A program made the translations under genes and the position numbers. The notes under the pieces are model-generated. The model did not search any database and was not told the origin of the DNA. It saw nothing but the letters and a program-made list of their open reading frames with translations. From a virus, in the IMG/VR virus record IMGVR_UViG_3300046001_008198, positions 1 to 64,000 of that record: DNA of 64,000 nt; one strand, given 5' to 3'. This document shows, in pieces, positions 19,401-28,523 of this stretch; the stretch's first letter is position 1, and every line of letters starts with the position of its first letter.

Positions 19401-22400
19401 GTTGAAGCTTTTTATAAAGACAACAACAATACATCACCTTTTGATTTAGCTGATGAGCATACAAAGATTTTATTGTCTATGATTCAAGGATATACTCATA
19501 ATGGTATGGGTACACCTATAATTAATAGATTGGGTATTCCAACACTTCGGAATCCTAAAATTATTATGGGTAAAATATTAAAACTTACAGCAAATCAAAT
19601 CACTCCTGAGGATATTCTTGATGCATTAAAAACAGCAGCATTAAAAGATAAAGAGATTGCTCAATTGGTTGCAATATTAGGACCTCTCCGTGCTACTATG
19701 GAAGAAGGTGTGGATAATTCTATATCCGTACAGATTACAGAGCATGAGCAAAAGCAGTGGAGTGGTTTCTGGGGAAGTATTAACAAACCATCAGTTCCTT
19801 TATTGCAGACAACTATTGAGCGTACAAAAATTAAAACTTTTGATGAGGAAGGGAATGAAATTGAATCTTCAGAAGGAACTTTAGAATTGAGATCAGGAAG
19901 AGTTGGAACACAGGCTAGTCAGATTATTAGAACATGGGGTGATAATTTTAATTACAATTCAACAGCTCAGGGTGCATTTTATAAAACTGCTTTAGATTTA
20001 AGAGTTTTAGATATGGAGTTGTTGTTAAGTACTTATGAATCATTAGGGTTTGCACCTTTAGATGCGACTAATTCTTTTGATATGTTCCATACAACAAAAC
20101 AAGTTGGTCGTAAGTATAGAAAATCTGTAAGAGCTGCAATGGCAATGCCGATGTATGAAGCAGATCCATTTGGTTTTCTTGAGCAATTAGGAATGATTCT
20201 TCCTCACACCGATGAAATAAGAGAAATCTTAATGGTTGGTTCAGCAGAATATGATATTCCTGGAGGGTTATTAAATAACTTAGTTGAAGTACTTCGAAAT
20301 AGACCATCTGGTTATTCAATAGAATCCTTTGATGATTTATTTAAAGCATACGATTATATAAATTCAGCAGGTGAAACTGTAACTGTATCACCGGAAGGTT
20401 ATAAAAAAGAGTTTGCAAAAATATCTGAATACTTTGATGACTCTCAAGTAAGTAGTATGGCTCGAAGAGCTGATGGTGAAACTCAATCTGAGCGTCCAAT
20501 GCATTCATCCCTTACTGTTGCTATAGCTACAATCAATTCAGCTAAAAGTTATCAGGAATTAATCAGCACTCCAGGTATGGAGTTTTGGGATATTAGTAAA
20601 AATCCTATAATTGGATCAAGTATTTTGACTCAGATGTTCCGCTTGGATAATCCTGAATTCTATGGTAAGAGAAATCAAAATATCAAACTACATCTTAATT
20701 TATTATCAGGATCCAAATTGATTAATGGTACTGCAGAGAATGGTGTTTCACCAATTGATTCTGATAATACCACTAAGTTTATTACAGATGTATATGACAC
20801 GTTCTCTGGACATCAGGAAATATTGCGGGCTGCTGATAAATCTACATCTCTTACATTCTACAATACTTTTATTAGAAAAGGTTCTACTAAAGCTGAAAAA
20901 GGTGCTATTGTTCCGATGGAAGAATCTCAGTACATGTTTGGCAAGAATTATAAATCGACTTCTTTATCTTTCTACAATCAGTTCGAAAATCATTTAGAAG
21001 CTGAGTTAATTAGAATTACACGCATTAAGAATTTGAAAAAAGAAATTAAGGATAATCCAGATAAGACTTATGCTTTCGACAAAGCTTTTATGGATCGAGG
21101 TGAAGGCTTTAATGTATTCGATGTTATTCTTCAGGATGATTCTTTACGAGATGCTTTGACAAGTTTAAATCTTAATGAGAATTTTATAATTGGAAAGATT
21201 CTTCCTAAAGAAGTTAAAGCAATGATTGATAAAGAGCTGCGTAATTATTTCATTATGAGGTCTTCTGAAATCTTACAAGATAAAGGAAAGCTACTACCAG
21301 TGATCGATAGTGTTAAAGAAAAGCACGGGGCTAAACAATCAAATGAAGAATTCAAAAAGGATTTACTTGACATGTTCACTGTAAATAACTTTATTCAAAA
21401 TCTTAATTACGCTGCTTTATTCTTAGGAGATTCAGCTTTATATAATGTTGCGGGTGAAGATTATCACAAGCGTATTGCTGGTATGATTTCTACAGGTACA
21501 CTATTTAGATTTGATAACTCTTGGTTTGATCATGTCAATACTCCTGAGTTCGGATACGATGCCTTTGCTAAAAAGCATTTATCTGAGAACATGGAAAGAA
21601 TCCAGGAGCGTAGACCTGATTATAAAAAGCCTGTTGCTAGAACATATATAGGTTATTTGAATACAGCTGTAATTCGAGAATCACAACATGACTCTGTGTA
21701 CGCGGATCATTATATGAAGATGGCAGGAATTGATGCTACTGAGTATAAAAATATGAAAGAATCCGATGGAGCTGGTTGGATAACAATGGACTCTTACAGA
21801 ACCATGGCTAAATCTTCTAATGATTGGTCACAAGGACAAGAAGATGTATTCCAAGCAATGCTTAAAGGTGAGGAAATCGATTATGATAAAGCGATTGCGA
21901 CATTCCCAGTTCGTAAATATCAGTACTACGGTCCTGTAACTACAGATAATAACCGTGCTGATGCAGGAAAATCTCCTGACTTAGGAATGATTGCCTTCCA
22001 CAAATATTCATTAATGCCTCTTATTCCTTTGGCTATTAAGGGGACAAAGCTTGAACAGTTGAATGAGAAATTGATGGAAGACGGTGTTGACTATGTAACA
22101 ATGGCAACAGGTTCGAAATTATCCACAGTTTCAAAAATCAATAGTGATAATTTAAATTCTGCTGCAGTGTATGATGATTTGTATTCTGAGGACAGAGAAA
22201 TTTTATTTGATACAGATATCACAAATAATAAAATACATGTTCGGTTCTTAAAAAGACAAGTACATATTGCTGAAGGATTCAAGGGTAAAATTAATTTGCC
22301 TTCTCAGATCCGTAAAATGATTTATCTGGGTGTATCTAACAACGGTGTTCCTATTGACAGCGTTGCTGATATAGATAATATCGCTGATAATGAGTGGACA

Positions 22401-25400
22401 AACATTAAAAAATCTCTTAAATTTAATTCTCGATTATCCAACTGGTTAGCTGAAACAGAACATACTTTAGCTATGTACCAAAAAACTTTGAAAGAAGAAT
22501 TGTTGGCTGATATTGGAATGACTGAACAAATAAGTAAAGATCCTGCAGGAAATGATGTTGTAAGTTACAGCGGAAATAATGATAAGCTAAAAGAATACAT
22601 TCAGAATCAATTGCGTAGTAAAGAATTACTTCCTGCTGAGGTTGAATTTATTATCGATAAAAATACGGGAGGTCTTCGAAGTGATTTATCTACATCGTTG
22701 AATGCCGAAACTATTGAAAAGATTTTGGTAACAATGATTGATAAAAAACTTCGCCGAATTAAAGTAACAGGAGAAGGATTTATTCAAGCTGCTGGATCTA
22801 TGTGGGAGCGGGTAGATTTTAAAAAGCCGACTGCTGAAGATTTAGAAACTTTTGGAACTAATGGTTTAAAAACATATCATCTAATTGATAAAGATGGCAA
22901 CATCATAACTGATCCTGCTCGTAAAGGAGAAGCTGTTCGTATTTCCAAAATGGAAGTAAAAATTGCAATGCAAGGAAGTTTTAAATTATTATTTGATCTG
23001 GATGACCATACTGGGAAAAAGATTAAAGTAATGAAGACTGTTACTAATTCAAAAGGGGTTACTAAAAACATTATTGATATGGAAGCGAGTATCGCTAATT
23101 TGAATAATGCTTTGAGAAATCAGGAATGGCGAGATAAACATGAACCGCTACTTACTTTAGCAGGTCCTCGTATCCCAACACAGGCGCAAAACTCTTTGGA
23201 GGCTGCAGTTATTGCTGAATTTTTACCACCATCTGCAGGAAATATAATTATTCTTCCTTCAGATATTGTTGCAAAAACAGGAGCGGATTATGATATTGAT
23301 AAGTTGTTCTTGAGCTATCCTAATATTGTTAAGATTGGAAAGTCTATTGAGTTACAGAAACATATTCCTGGTATTACCGAGTCAGATGATGCATTGAATA
23401 CTCAAATTGATAATTTGTATTTAGAAGCAGCGGGGATAGGTACTCAAATAGATGCTATTTATAAAAAGAAACAAGTAAAATTTAATTCTCTTTCTGTTGA
23501 AAAAGAAAATATTCGTGAATTAATTGCCGATCAGTTTTACATACAATCTTTGGATTTAGATAAAATTAAACAGCTGCAGATAAAAGTTACTAATATTCGG
23601 ATGAAGGAAGGTATGTATGAAACAATGCCTGTATCTCAAATGAAAGATGAATTACAGAAAACAATTAATCAGATTGATGTATTAATGGAAGCTCAAGAAG
23701 AGGTTGAGAAAAACATTAAGAATTATATGATTGCTGCTTTCGGAACCGATAAATATAATGAGTTGTTCATTGCTGAAAATAATCAAATATCAGAATTGGA
23801 GAATCAAAAACAAGCTGTTTATAATAAACTGGATTCGGTAAAGCGTGCTCTTTATGGTAAGAGTACTAAGGGCTTACAGAATGACATCCTAAGATTATTT
23901 GCAGAGCGTATTACAATGCCTGATAATTTTGGCGAATTGGTTAAGGCGAATCACACTCGTAATACAAAACCTGTGTTTGCTGCTAATAGTACACCTGAAA
24001 CAGTTAATGATGATATTATTTTTGAAGAGCTACAGGACTCTAATCAAATGGCCTATGATAAAAGAAATCGTGGTAAAAAAGGTACACCTGCAGGTATAAA
24101 AACTATTGCTAGTACAACCATCTTTGATTACATGTACAACTTACAAAAGCACGAAGAGAATACTGTTGGTATGGAATCTTTGGGAATCGCTGCTGTAGCA
24201 TCAACATACCATGCTGTATTTACACGTATGGGGGCGGCATTAGAAGGAGTACTTCCAGGAGAGAATGAAAGCATCCGAAAGGTTGTTCAAGATCACTTAG
24301 CGTCAATGAAAGATAAAAGTGTTAAAAGTAATTTGGAAGCTTTTAATTCATTGACAAAAAATTATAATAGCCGTACTTTGAGATTCGCTCACAATAAAAT
24401 TATTGATGAAACAGGTATTCAAATATCATTAGGTTCAATTAAGAGTTCTGATGGTAAAGTAATCTCGGATCTTATCGGCCAGTTGATTAATGGATACGTG
24501 GATGTTGCCAAAGATGCATGGATTTTTAATATTCAAGGTAATAAAGAAAACACACCTCAGTTATTATTTATGATAATGACAGGAGTTCCAATCAAGAGTG
24601 CTATTTATTTCTCAAGTCTTCCAATGATTAAAGAATACAATCGTATGAAGAAAGAATTGGTAGGTGTTTACGCGGGACTTGCTAACGGAAGTGGTTCAGT
24701 TTACACAAAAAGCAATGCTAAAAAAGAAGTTATTCGTAGATTGATTTCTAAATATCAGGATGCTATTCCAAAGGAATTGAAAGGAATCGATGTTGCTGAA
24801 AATCACAGGGCTCTTGCAGCATTGACCGAAGGGGAATTCGATCTTGCTAGTATTAAAAACATGATTAAAGAAAAAACTCCTTCTTACAGACAGTACGAAG
24901 CATTCTTGCATTATTTGGAAATAGAAGAGATGGCTGATGATATCAGTCAGTTCGAATCTGTAACTAAATTTGATACAGCGCAAACAGCGTCATTAAGTGA
25001 TGCTCAGAACCGTATTAATACAACTGCAGCATATCGTGATAAAACTTCTAAAGGAAGACGATCTGTAGTTCCTTCATCTTGGTATAAAGATTACTCAACT
25101 ACTTCTCCTGGTATCATGAATAATGATGACTTTACTATTAAAATGTTTAGTCAATACTTCCGATTAAGAAATCATCCACTGGTACTTAAAGCTAGTGCTA
25201 TGAAACTATTGGATAAAGATAAGAATGAAGCTTTGGGGTATGATATATCAACCCTGAGAAATGATTATAAGAATGACTTCTTATTTTACCTGTATCAAAA
25301 TGCAGTATGGAGTGATTCGTCTTACAACGGATTCACATTTAAAAGTGATGCTACTTTAGAGGATGAAGTGTTAATTGATGAAGAAGGAATGGTAATGTAT

Positions 25401-27935
25401 TACAATCCTGAAAAATTAAGACATGGTAGGACTCAGCATAATTATGAATTTAGCACAGCTCAAAAGAACAGTGATCCTACAAATCCAACTTACTTCTTTC
25501 CTACAGAGGCAATGTATTTGGCTTATAGATTGGAATTAGGTAAAGCCCGAATGATGAGTGAGGAAGAACTAAAAGAAAAGTATTCATATATGGTGTCAGA
25601 AAAACTTGCTGGTACAACCAGTGGTGAAAGTTTAAGAAGACGTATTGCATTATATAAGTCCAATAACCACATAGCATTCTTTAATTATCGATGGGGAATG
25701 GCAGGAATTCTTAAAGGTTTGGAAAGAAATAATCCTGAATTAGCTGGACAGTACGATCTGATTGATCACATCCGTGCTGATTATGATGCCAAAACTAAGA
25801 AGAGTAACTTAAAGCTGACTCAGGTTAAGGATGCAGACTTTTCTATTGTGTACCGCGAGAACTTAGAGGCACTGAAATCGTCTAAGATTCCTGAAATTGC
25901 AGAGTTCTTTAGTAAGTTTGAACACATGGCTATTATGCAAACAGGAATGAATAGAAGATCTACTTTTGATTTGACTCCTATTGTTGACCAAGAGAAGTTG
26001 CATTCTGTTATTGATTCCAATTATGGAATTGAATCTATTATTCAAGCATTGGATAGAGATTTGAATGCTGTAATAAAAGGTAAAAAGAAAATAGCTGAAG
26101 TTCCTTATTTAGGAGATTTCGATACTAAGTTTAAAGAGATGGTTGTTTCTTCTTATAAGCAGCGGGTCCGAGGTCACAATTATGTATCCGATGGTTCTAT
26201 TAAGGCTGCTACTAAACAAGTATCCGGAAAGAATGATAAGGTTGCTTTGATTTCCTGGTCGTATGTTGAAAATGAAATTGGAAATAATTTTGAAGAGCTT
26301 TCTAAAGTATTGGATAAAAGCTCCATGTTTACAGCAAAAAGAATCAATGAAGCTTACCTTCGTAAGATGCAGAGTTTACCTCAAGTTTATTTGGTTAAAG
26401 AAAAAATTGTTGCTCCTACACCAGCATTGCAAGAAAAGTTGGATACTCTTTTACAATTGTATTTTGGAATTGATAACACAGGTAGTATTCCTACATGGAA
26501 TGTTGTTGGTGCAGGACAAACAAAAGATAATATGTCTATTGCCGACAGTAAAACTTTAATGGAGCGTCATGGTATTAAAGATGAAAAGATGGCTAATATT
26601 TCTTCCAAAGCTATTGCTAGATCTGTTTCTGTAAAAGACAGTAGGCTTTCATCAACACAATCGTATATCGATGTTATCAATAAGAAGTATCCAGAAAGAT
26701 TAGCTGGAAATGTAAACTCTAAGTTTAGTTCTAAAGATAATGTGTGGATATTTGGTGCAGGTATTTTCAAAAATGCTTATGATGGTGTTTTAACAGAAGC
26801 TGAGTTTACTAAAAAAGTCAAGGATGAATTTGATGACTACTACGTTACAGAAATTGAGAAAGCTCTGAAAGCAAAAGTAAAAGTATTTAACATTGGTGTT
26901 GCTTCAGGTATTGACCAAATGGCTCGTGAGCACCTTAAAGAAAAAGGATTTATTGAAGTATATAAATACACAGCAGGTGGAGTTTATGTGACTTTATCTA
27001 CTCCTGAACTTGCATCTAGCGATATGTACGATGTTACTGCTCCTGAAATAGTAATGAGTAAATACTCAGGGTTTGGTAAATTTAAATCCGCTATTTATAA
27101 CAACAAGGTTATGACAACTATAGCAGGTACTACTAGCGAGAAGTTACTTAAAAATTCACCACTTCCTTATGTTGGTCCTTTTGTAGAATCTTTTTTGAAT
27201 ACACTATGGAATGCTCCAGGACAATATCAATACGAGATGGGCTTGCTTATGGCGAAACCAGGAAGGATTGTAATCGGCGATAGTATCATTGAAAGATTTG
27301 CTGAAGTGTATCTTATGCATAAGCGAAAAACTTATGGTAAAAAAGCAGCGCCTGTAGGTGTTGGAATTTCTTCTTTGTCAGAAGGTCAAAGGGCTGCTCT
27401 TAATAAAGAGAAACCTAATCAACAGCAATCTTTAAATATTTATTTTAGCACAAAAGAAAATGCTGATTTGAGTAATTTTGCTGAGAGACCTATAACTCTT
27501 AATGGTCAAACATTTAGAACACCTGAAGGTGCTTTTCAAGCTATGAAAATATTTTTTACAAATGCTGTTTTATTAGGTACTCCTGCCAGTAAAGAAAATT
27601 TAGAAATACTTGAAAAATTAAAAACTGCAACAGGAGCTGAAGCAAAAAGTTTAGGAACTAAAATTAAAGATTTATCAACTGCAACTTGGGATAGAGATTC
27701 ATCAGGAGTAATGAAAAATATACTTACACTTTCTTTTGAACAAAACCCACAAGCTTTAGCTAAACTTTTTGCTACCGGAAATGCTGTTCTTACACATACC
27801 CAAGATAAAGGTAAATGGGGAACAGAGTTTCCAAAATTACTTATGGAAGTAAGGAGTGAATTAAGATCTGAAGAATCTAATCCAAATGATATCACCCAAG
27901 AAGATGTTGATAAAACCCCAAATTGCGAAGGATAA
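16434..27935 (+). CDS. Giant crAss-like virion RNA polymerase polyprotein with zincin, SLOG-like and NADAR segments (3,833 aa)
   Basis: Several parts are visible. (1) A zincin motif H665-E-V-Y-H669 is followed by an EEFLAEEF helix that could give the third zinc ligand. (2) HKYSLMPLIP (K1857) and ATGSKLS (K1895) match the lysine motifs of the first double-psi barrel in YonO/crAss-like RNA polymerases. (3) RIPTQ..NS at about 2245 precedes KTGADYDIDKLF, in which D2285, D2287 and D2289 form the DxDxD metal site of the second barrel. (4) A Rossmann/SLOG-like segment spans about 3438-3530 (WIFGAGIF, NIGVASGIDQMA). (5) A C-terminal NADAR domain covers about 3668-3812 (ADLSNF, PEGAFQAMK, LLMEVRSEL). 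Known crAss-like RNA polymerases are injected and transcribe early genes. The N-terminal 600 residues are unassigned. The start codon follows the upstream TAA directly. The polymerase assignment is strong; the domain borders are approximate. Confidence 0.93.
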   Translation: MKVCITETSLELFGNFFKRAIQAQLEKDQTYDMIVKELYKEALLAFNKDGNSEDSEVILQHLFVIPQLITAQFGSKPGSVTAEVMAAAGKDASFVYEQLQTPTLESIQGVVNHFAKLSNEQSVEVDAGVEPQWFDAISTTLFRLSFQGSLLNPQSGTYHDNIDDPAKVLENNVIRKVLNNQNDKGYKLQMMTLAQAKALGNVSDTTNYRDEQLPVMVLVNESGKVLRFDEQGTVTEDGGIPVFPIKTKAEQFNYNKELLIEQNMSIAGVTREAAVKMANDLIKSYLDNVSYGLSQIAAGTEVFADIDMAESQVGFLQLNTLNSTPLRDVTNLSELEFKVSVGAKQSKQLLVFAPNSSKPWSLDRGTLDSLSPEITEALLELMTNPYLKKDGSLISLTERSNMISMYIQQGDFGHVVFEKTDNKNSGAKYNAYAREWFKSATIGGIKYNIETPAEIEIFKQAFVDFTKAYKFKPHSPLAAISDTDHRLVSDMESVTKQGQIVKQEAGHVIGYKPDISFTLSEKAQLDDLIQVVMGVKDGELVMSNVMTRMSHITNHAMNNIVTNKNGEIRGAGSYIAFAPIKQKVVFDKTKLPPRRMSLEQRNRASAVQPFEETEADTWFKNHPMAGVLNLIVTDQLNSKGKGFLADFFMNTITLYKGSDKTSLYHEVYHAYFNGILSKAERDEVYGELRNQKGSFTTVVNGKAKTLNYSDATDLELEEFLAEEFRSYARNESKYNKQPESKIARFFKYLLELFNSFFGNRTHAEVRAYGLPELVETSFRNLYKGNIDASKFVTPMMSEALNQSVETGMDFTHQEVSIVMGSMNSMVSDYIQTVLNKSINADQISDLIWYRQIMVTTNVESEEYQTALGLYNESMGNSTTHGYGVFQLQDPELFGEMLMSHILPVFEYQLEVAKAELEEDPTSILAQNNADLLKKVWDNFGDATINPINHLGKTDSIIGLYLNNYAFIKPDASFGAALDVDTNDFNDAEAVEAFYKDNNNTSPFDLADEHTKILLSMIQGYTHNGMGTPIINRLGIPTLRNPKIIMGKILKLTANQITPEDILDALKTAALKDKEIAQLVAILGPLRATMEEGVDNSISVQITEHEQKQWSGFWGSINKPSVPLLQTTIERTKIKTFDEEGNEIESSEGTLELRSGRVGTQASQIIRTWGDNFNYNSTAQGAFYKTALDLRVLDMELLLSTYESLGFAPLDATNSFDMFHTTKQVGRKYRKSVRAAMAMPMYEADPFGFLEQLGMILPHTDEIREILMVGSAEYDIPGGLLNNLVEVLRNRPSGYSIESFDDLFKAYDYINSAGETVTVSPEGYKKEFAKISEYFDDSQVSSMARRADGETQSERPMHSSLTVAIATINSAKSYQELISTPGMEFWDISKNPIIGSSILTQMFRLDNPEFYGKRNQNIKLHLNLLSGSKLINGTAENGVSPIDSDNTTKFITDVYDTFSGHQEILRAADKSTSLTFYNTFIRKGSTKAEKGAIVPMEESQYMFGKNYKSTSLSFYNQFENHLEAELIRITRIKNLKKEIKDNPDKTYAFDKAFMDRGEGFNVFDVILQDDSLRDALTSLNLNENFIIGKILPKEVKAMIDKELRNYFIMRSSEILQDKGKLLPVIDSVKEKHGAKQSNEEFKKDLLDMFTVNNFIQNLNYAALFLGDSALYNVAGEDYHKRIAGMISTGTLFRFDNSWFDHVNTPEFGYDAFAKKHLSENMERIQERRPDYKKPVARTYIGYLNTAVIRESQHDSVYADHYMKMAGIDATEYKNMKESDGAGWITMDSYRTMAKSSNDWSQGQEDVFQAMLKGEEIDYDKAIATFPVRKYQYYGPVTTDNNRADAGKSPDLGMIAFHKYSLMPLIPLAIKGTKLEQLNEKLMEDGVDYVTMATGSKLSTVSKINSDNLNSAAVYDDLYSEDREILFDTDITNNKIHVRFLKRQVHIAEGFKGKINLPSQIRKMIYLGVSNNGVPIDSVADIDNIADNEWTNIKKSLKFNSRLSNWLAETEHTLAMYQKTLKEELLADIGMTEQISKDPAGNDVVSYSGNNDKLKEYIQNQLRSKELLPAEVEFIIDKNTGGLRSDLSTSLNAETIEKILVTMIDKKLRRIKVTGEGFIQAAGSMWERVDFKKPTAEDLETFGTNGLKTYHLIDKDGNIITDPARKGEAVRISKMEVKIAMQGSFKLLFDLDDHTGKKIKVMKTVTNSKGVTKNIIDMEASIANLNNALRNQEWRDKHEPLLTLAGPRIPTQAQNSLEAAVIAEFLPPSAGNIIILPSDIVAKTGADYDIDKLFLSYPNIVKIGKSIELQKHIPGITESDDALNTQIDNLYLEAAGIGTQIDAIYKKKQVKFNSLSVEKENIRELIADQFYIQSLDLDKIKQLQIKVTNIRMKEGMYETMPVSQMKDELQKTINQIDVLMEAQEEVEKNIKNYMIAAFGTDKYNELFIAENNQISELENQKQAVYNKLDSVKRALYGKSTKGLQNDILRLFAERITMPDNFGELVKANHTRNTKPVFAANSTPETVNDDIIFEELQDSNQMAYDKRNRGKKGTPAGIKTIASTTIFDYMYNLQKHEENTVGMESLGIAAVASTYHAVFTRMGAALEGVLPGENESIRKVVQDHLASMKDKSVKSNLEAFNSLTKNYNSRTLRFAHNKIIDETGIQISLGSIKSSDGKVISDLIGQLINGYVDVAKDAWIFNIQGNKENTPQLLFMIMTGVPIKSAIYFSSLPMIKEYNRMKKELVGVYAGLANGSGSVYTKSNAKKEVIRRLISKYQDAIPKELKGIDVAENHRALAALTEGEFDLASIKNMIKEKTPSYRQYEAFLHYLEIEEMADDISQFESVTKFDTAQTASLSDAQNRINTTAAYRDKTSKGRRSVVPSSWYKDYSTTSPGIMNNDDFTIKMFSQYFRLRNHPLVLKASAMKLLDKDKNEALGYDISTLRNDYKNDFLFYLYQNAVWSDSSYNGFTFKSDATLEDEVLIDEEGMVMYYNPEKLRHGRTQHNYEFSTAQKNSDPTNPTYFFPTEAMYLAYRLELGKARMMSEEELKEKYSYMVSEKLAGTTSGESLRRRIALYKSNNHIAFFNYRWGMAGILKGLERNNPELAGQYDLIDHIRADYDAKTKKSNLKLTQVKDADFSIVYRENLEALKSSKIPEIAEFFSKFEHMAIMQTGMNRRSTFDLTPIVDQEKLHSVIDSNYGIESIIQALDRDLNAVIKGKKKIAEVPYLGDFDTKFKEMVVSSYKQRVRGHNYVSDGSIKAATKQVSGKNDKVALISWSYVENEIGNNFEELSKVLDKSSMFTAKRINEAYLRKMQSLPQVYLVKEKIVAPTPALQEKLDTLLQLYFGIDNTGSIPTWNVVGAGQTKDNMSIADSKTLMERHGIKDEKMANISSKAIARSVSVKDSRLSSTQSYIDVINKKYPERLAGNVNSKFSSKDNVWIFGAGIFKNAYDGVLTEAEFTKKVKDEFDDYYVTEIEKALKAKVKVFNIGVASGIDQMAREHLKEKGFIEVYKYTAGGVYVTLSTPELASSDMYDVTAPEIVMSKYSGFGKFKSAIYNNKVMTTIAGTTSEKLLKNSPLPYVGPFVESFLNTLWNAPGQYQYEMGLLMAKPGRIVIGDSIIERFAEVYLMHKRKTYGKKAAPVGVGISSLSEGQRAALNKEKPNQQQSLNIYFSTKENADLSNFAERPITLNGQTFRTPEGAFQAMKIFFTNAVLLGTPASKENLEILEKLKTATGAEAKSLGTKIKDLSTATWDRDSSGVMKNILTLSFEQNPQALAKLFATGNAVLTHTQDKGKWGTEFPKLLMEVRSELRSEESNPNDITQEDVDKTPNCEG

Positions 27936-28522
27936 TGAGTTGTACATTAGAATCAAGACAAGCGGCTGTATTGGATACAGTTGCTGATATTTTTAAGAGT
28001 AAAACGGCTGACCTTGCTTTAGAGCAGGTTGGCCCATACTCTTTTATAGCTACTCCAAATAAGAGTAACACTCCTAGAAATTTATTAACCCGTGTGGCTA
28101 AAGCTCAGAAGGATGTATCCGATGTACTGGAAAAGAATCCTGAGTTCGGTGCTAAGTTTGCTTTTGGATGGGTGACTAGGAATTCAGATAATCCCCGTAA
28201 AATAAAGATAGGGTTAAAGGTTCCTGATAATTACACAAAGCTTCTGGAAGTAAAGCTTGGAAGTAAAAGTTTAGCTGATGTAAATAAAGCATTGGCTCAT
28301 GAAAGAAATTATAATTATTTTCGTGACAGAGGATTGTTTGAACAAGAGCAGCGTGAAAACACAATCGATGATAAGTTTGACCAGGAGGAGGAGGAAGAAT
28401 TGGAACTGGTTACGGATCAAGAGACAGGCCTTCCTGATTGGAATTATGATGCAACTAATGATGTATCTGTTCGAATTAATGATGAGGACTTAAATGAATT
28501 AATGAAATCTAAAAATTGTTAA
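27935..28522 (+). CDS. Small unknown protein between two giants (195 aa)
   Basis: The ATG at 27935 overlaps the preceding TAA by one base (TAATG). An in-frame TTG at 27923 would add four residues and is less likely. The first half looks like a small alpha/beta domain; the C-terminal third is strongly acidic (DQEEEEELEL and later NDEDLNELM). There is no known motif. It is separated from the next giant by one base, so it belongs to the same transcription and translation unit. It could be an accessory or chaperone-like partner of the giants, but nothing in the sequence proves this. Confidence 0.8.
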   Translation: MSCTLESRQAAVLDTVADIFKSKTADLALEQVGPYSFIATPNKSNTPRNLLTRVAKAQKDVSDVLEKNPEFGAKFAFGWVTRNSDNPRKIKIGLKVPDNYTKLLEVKLGSKSLADVNKALAHERNYNYFRDRGLFEQEQRENTIDDKFDQEEEEELELVTDQETGLPDWNYDATNDVSVRINDEDLNELMKSKNC

Positions 28523-28523
28523 G

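Noticed and set aside
27923-27935. TTG start for the 195-aa protein inside the giant gene
   Set aside because: The ATG at 27935 forms the TAATG junction used elsewhere in this block.
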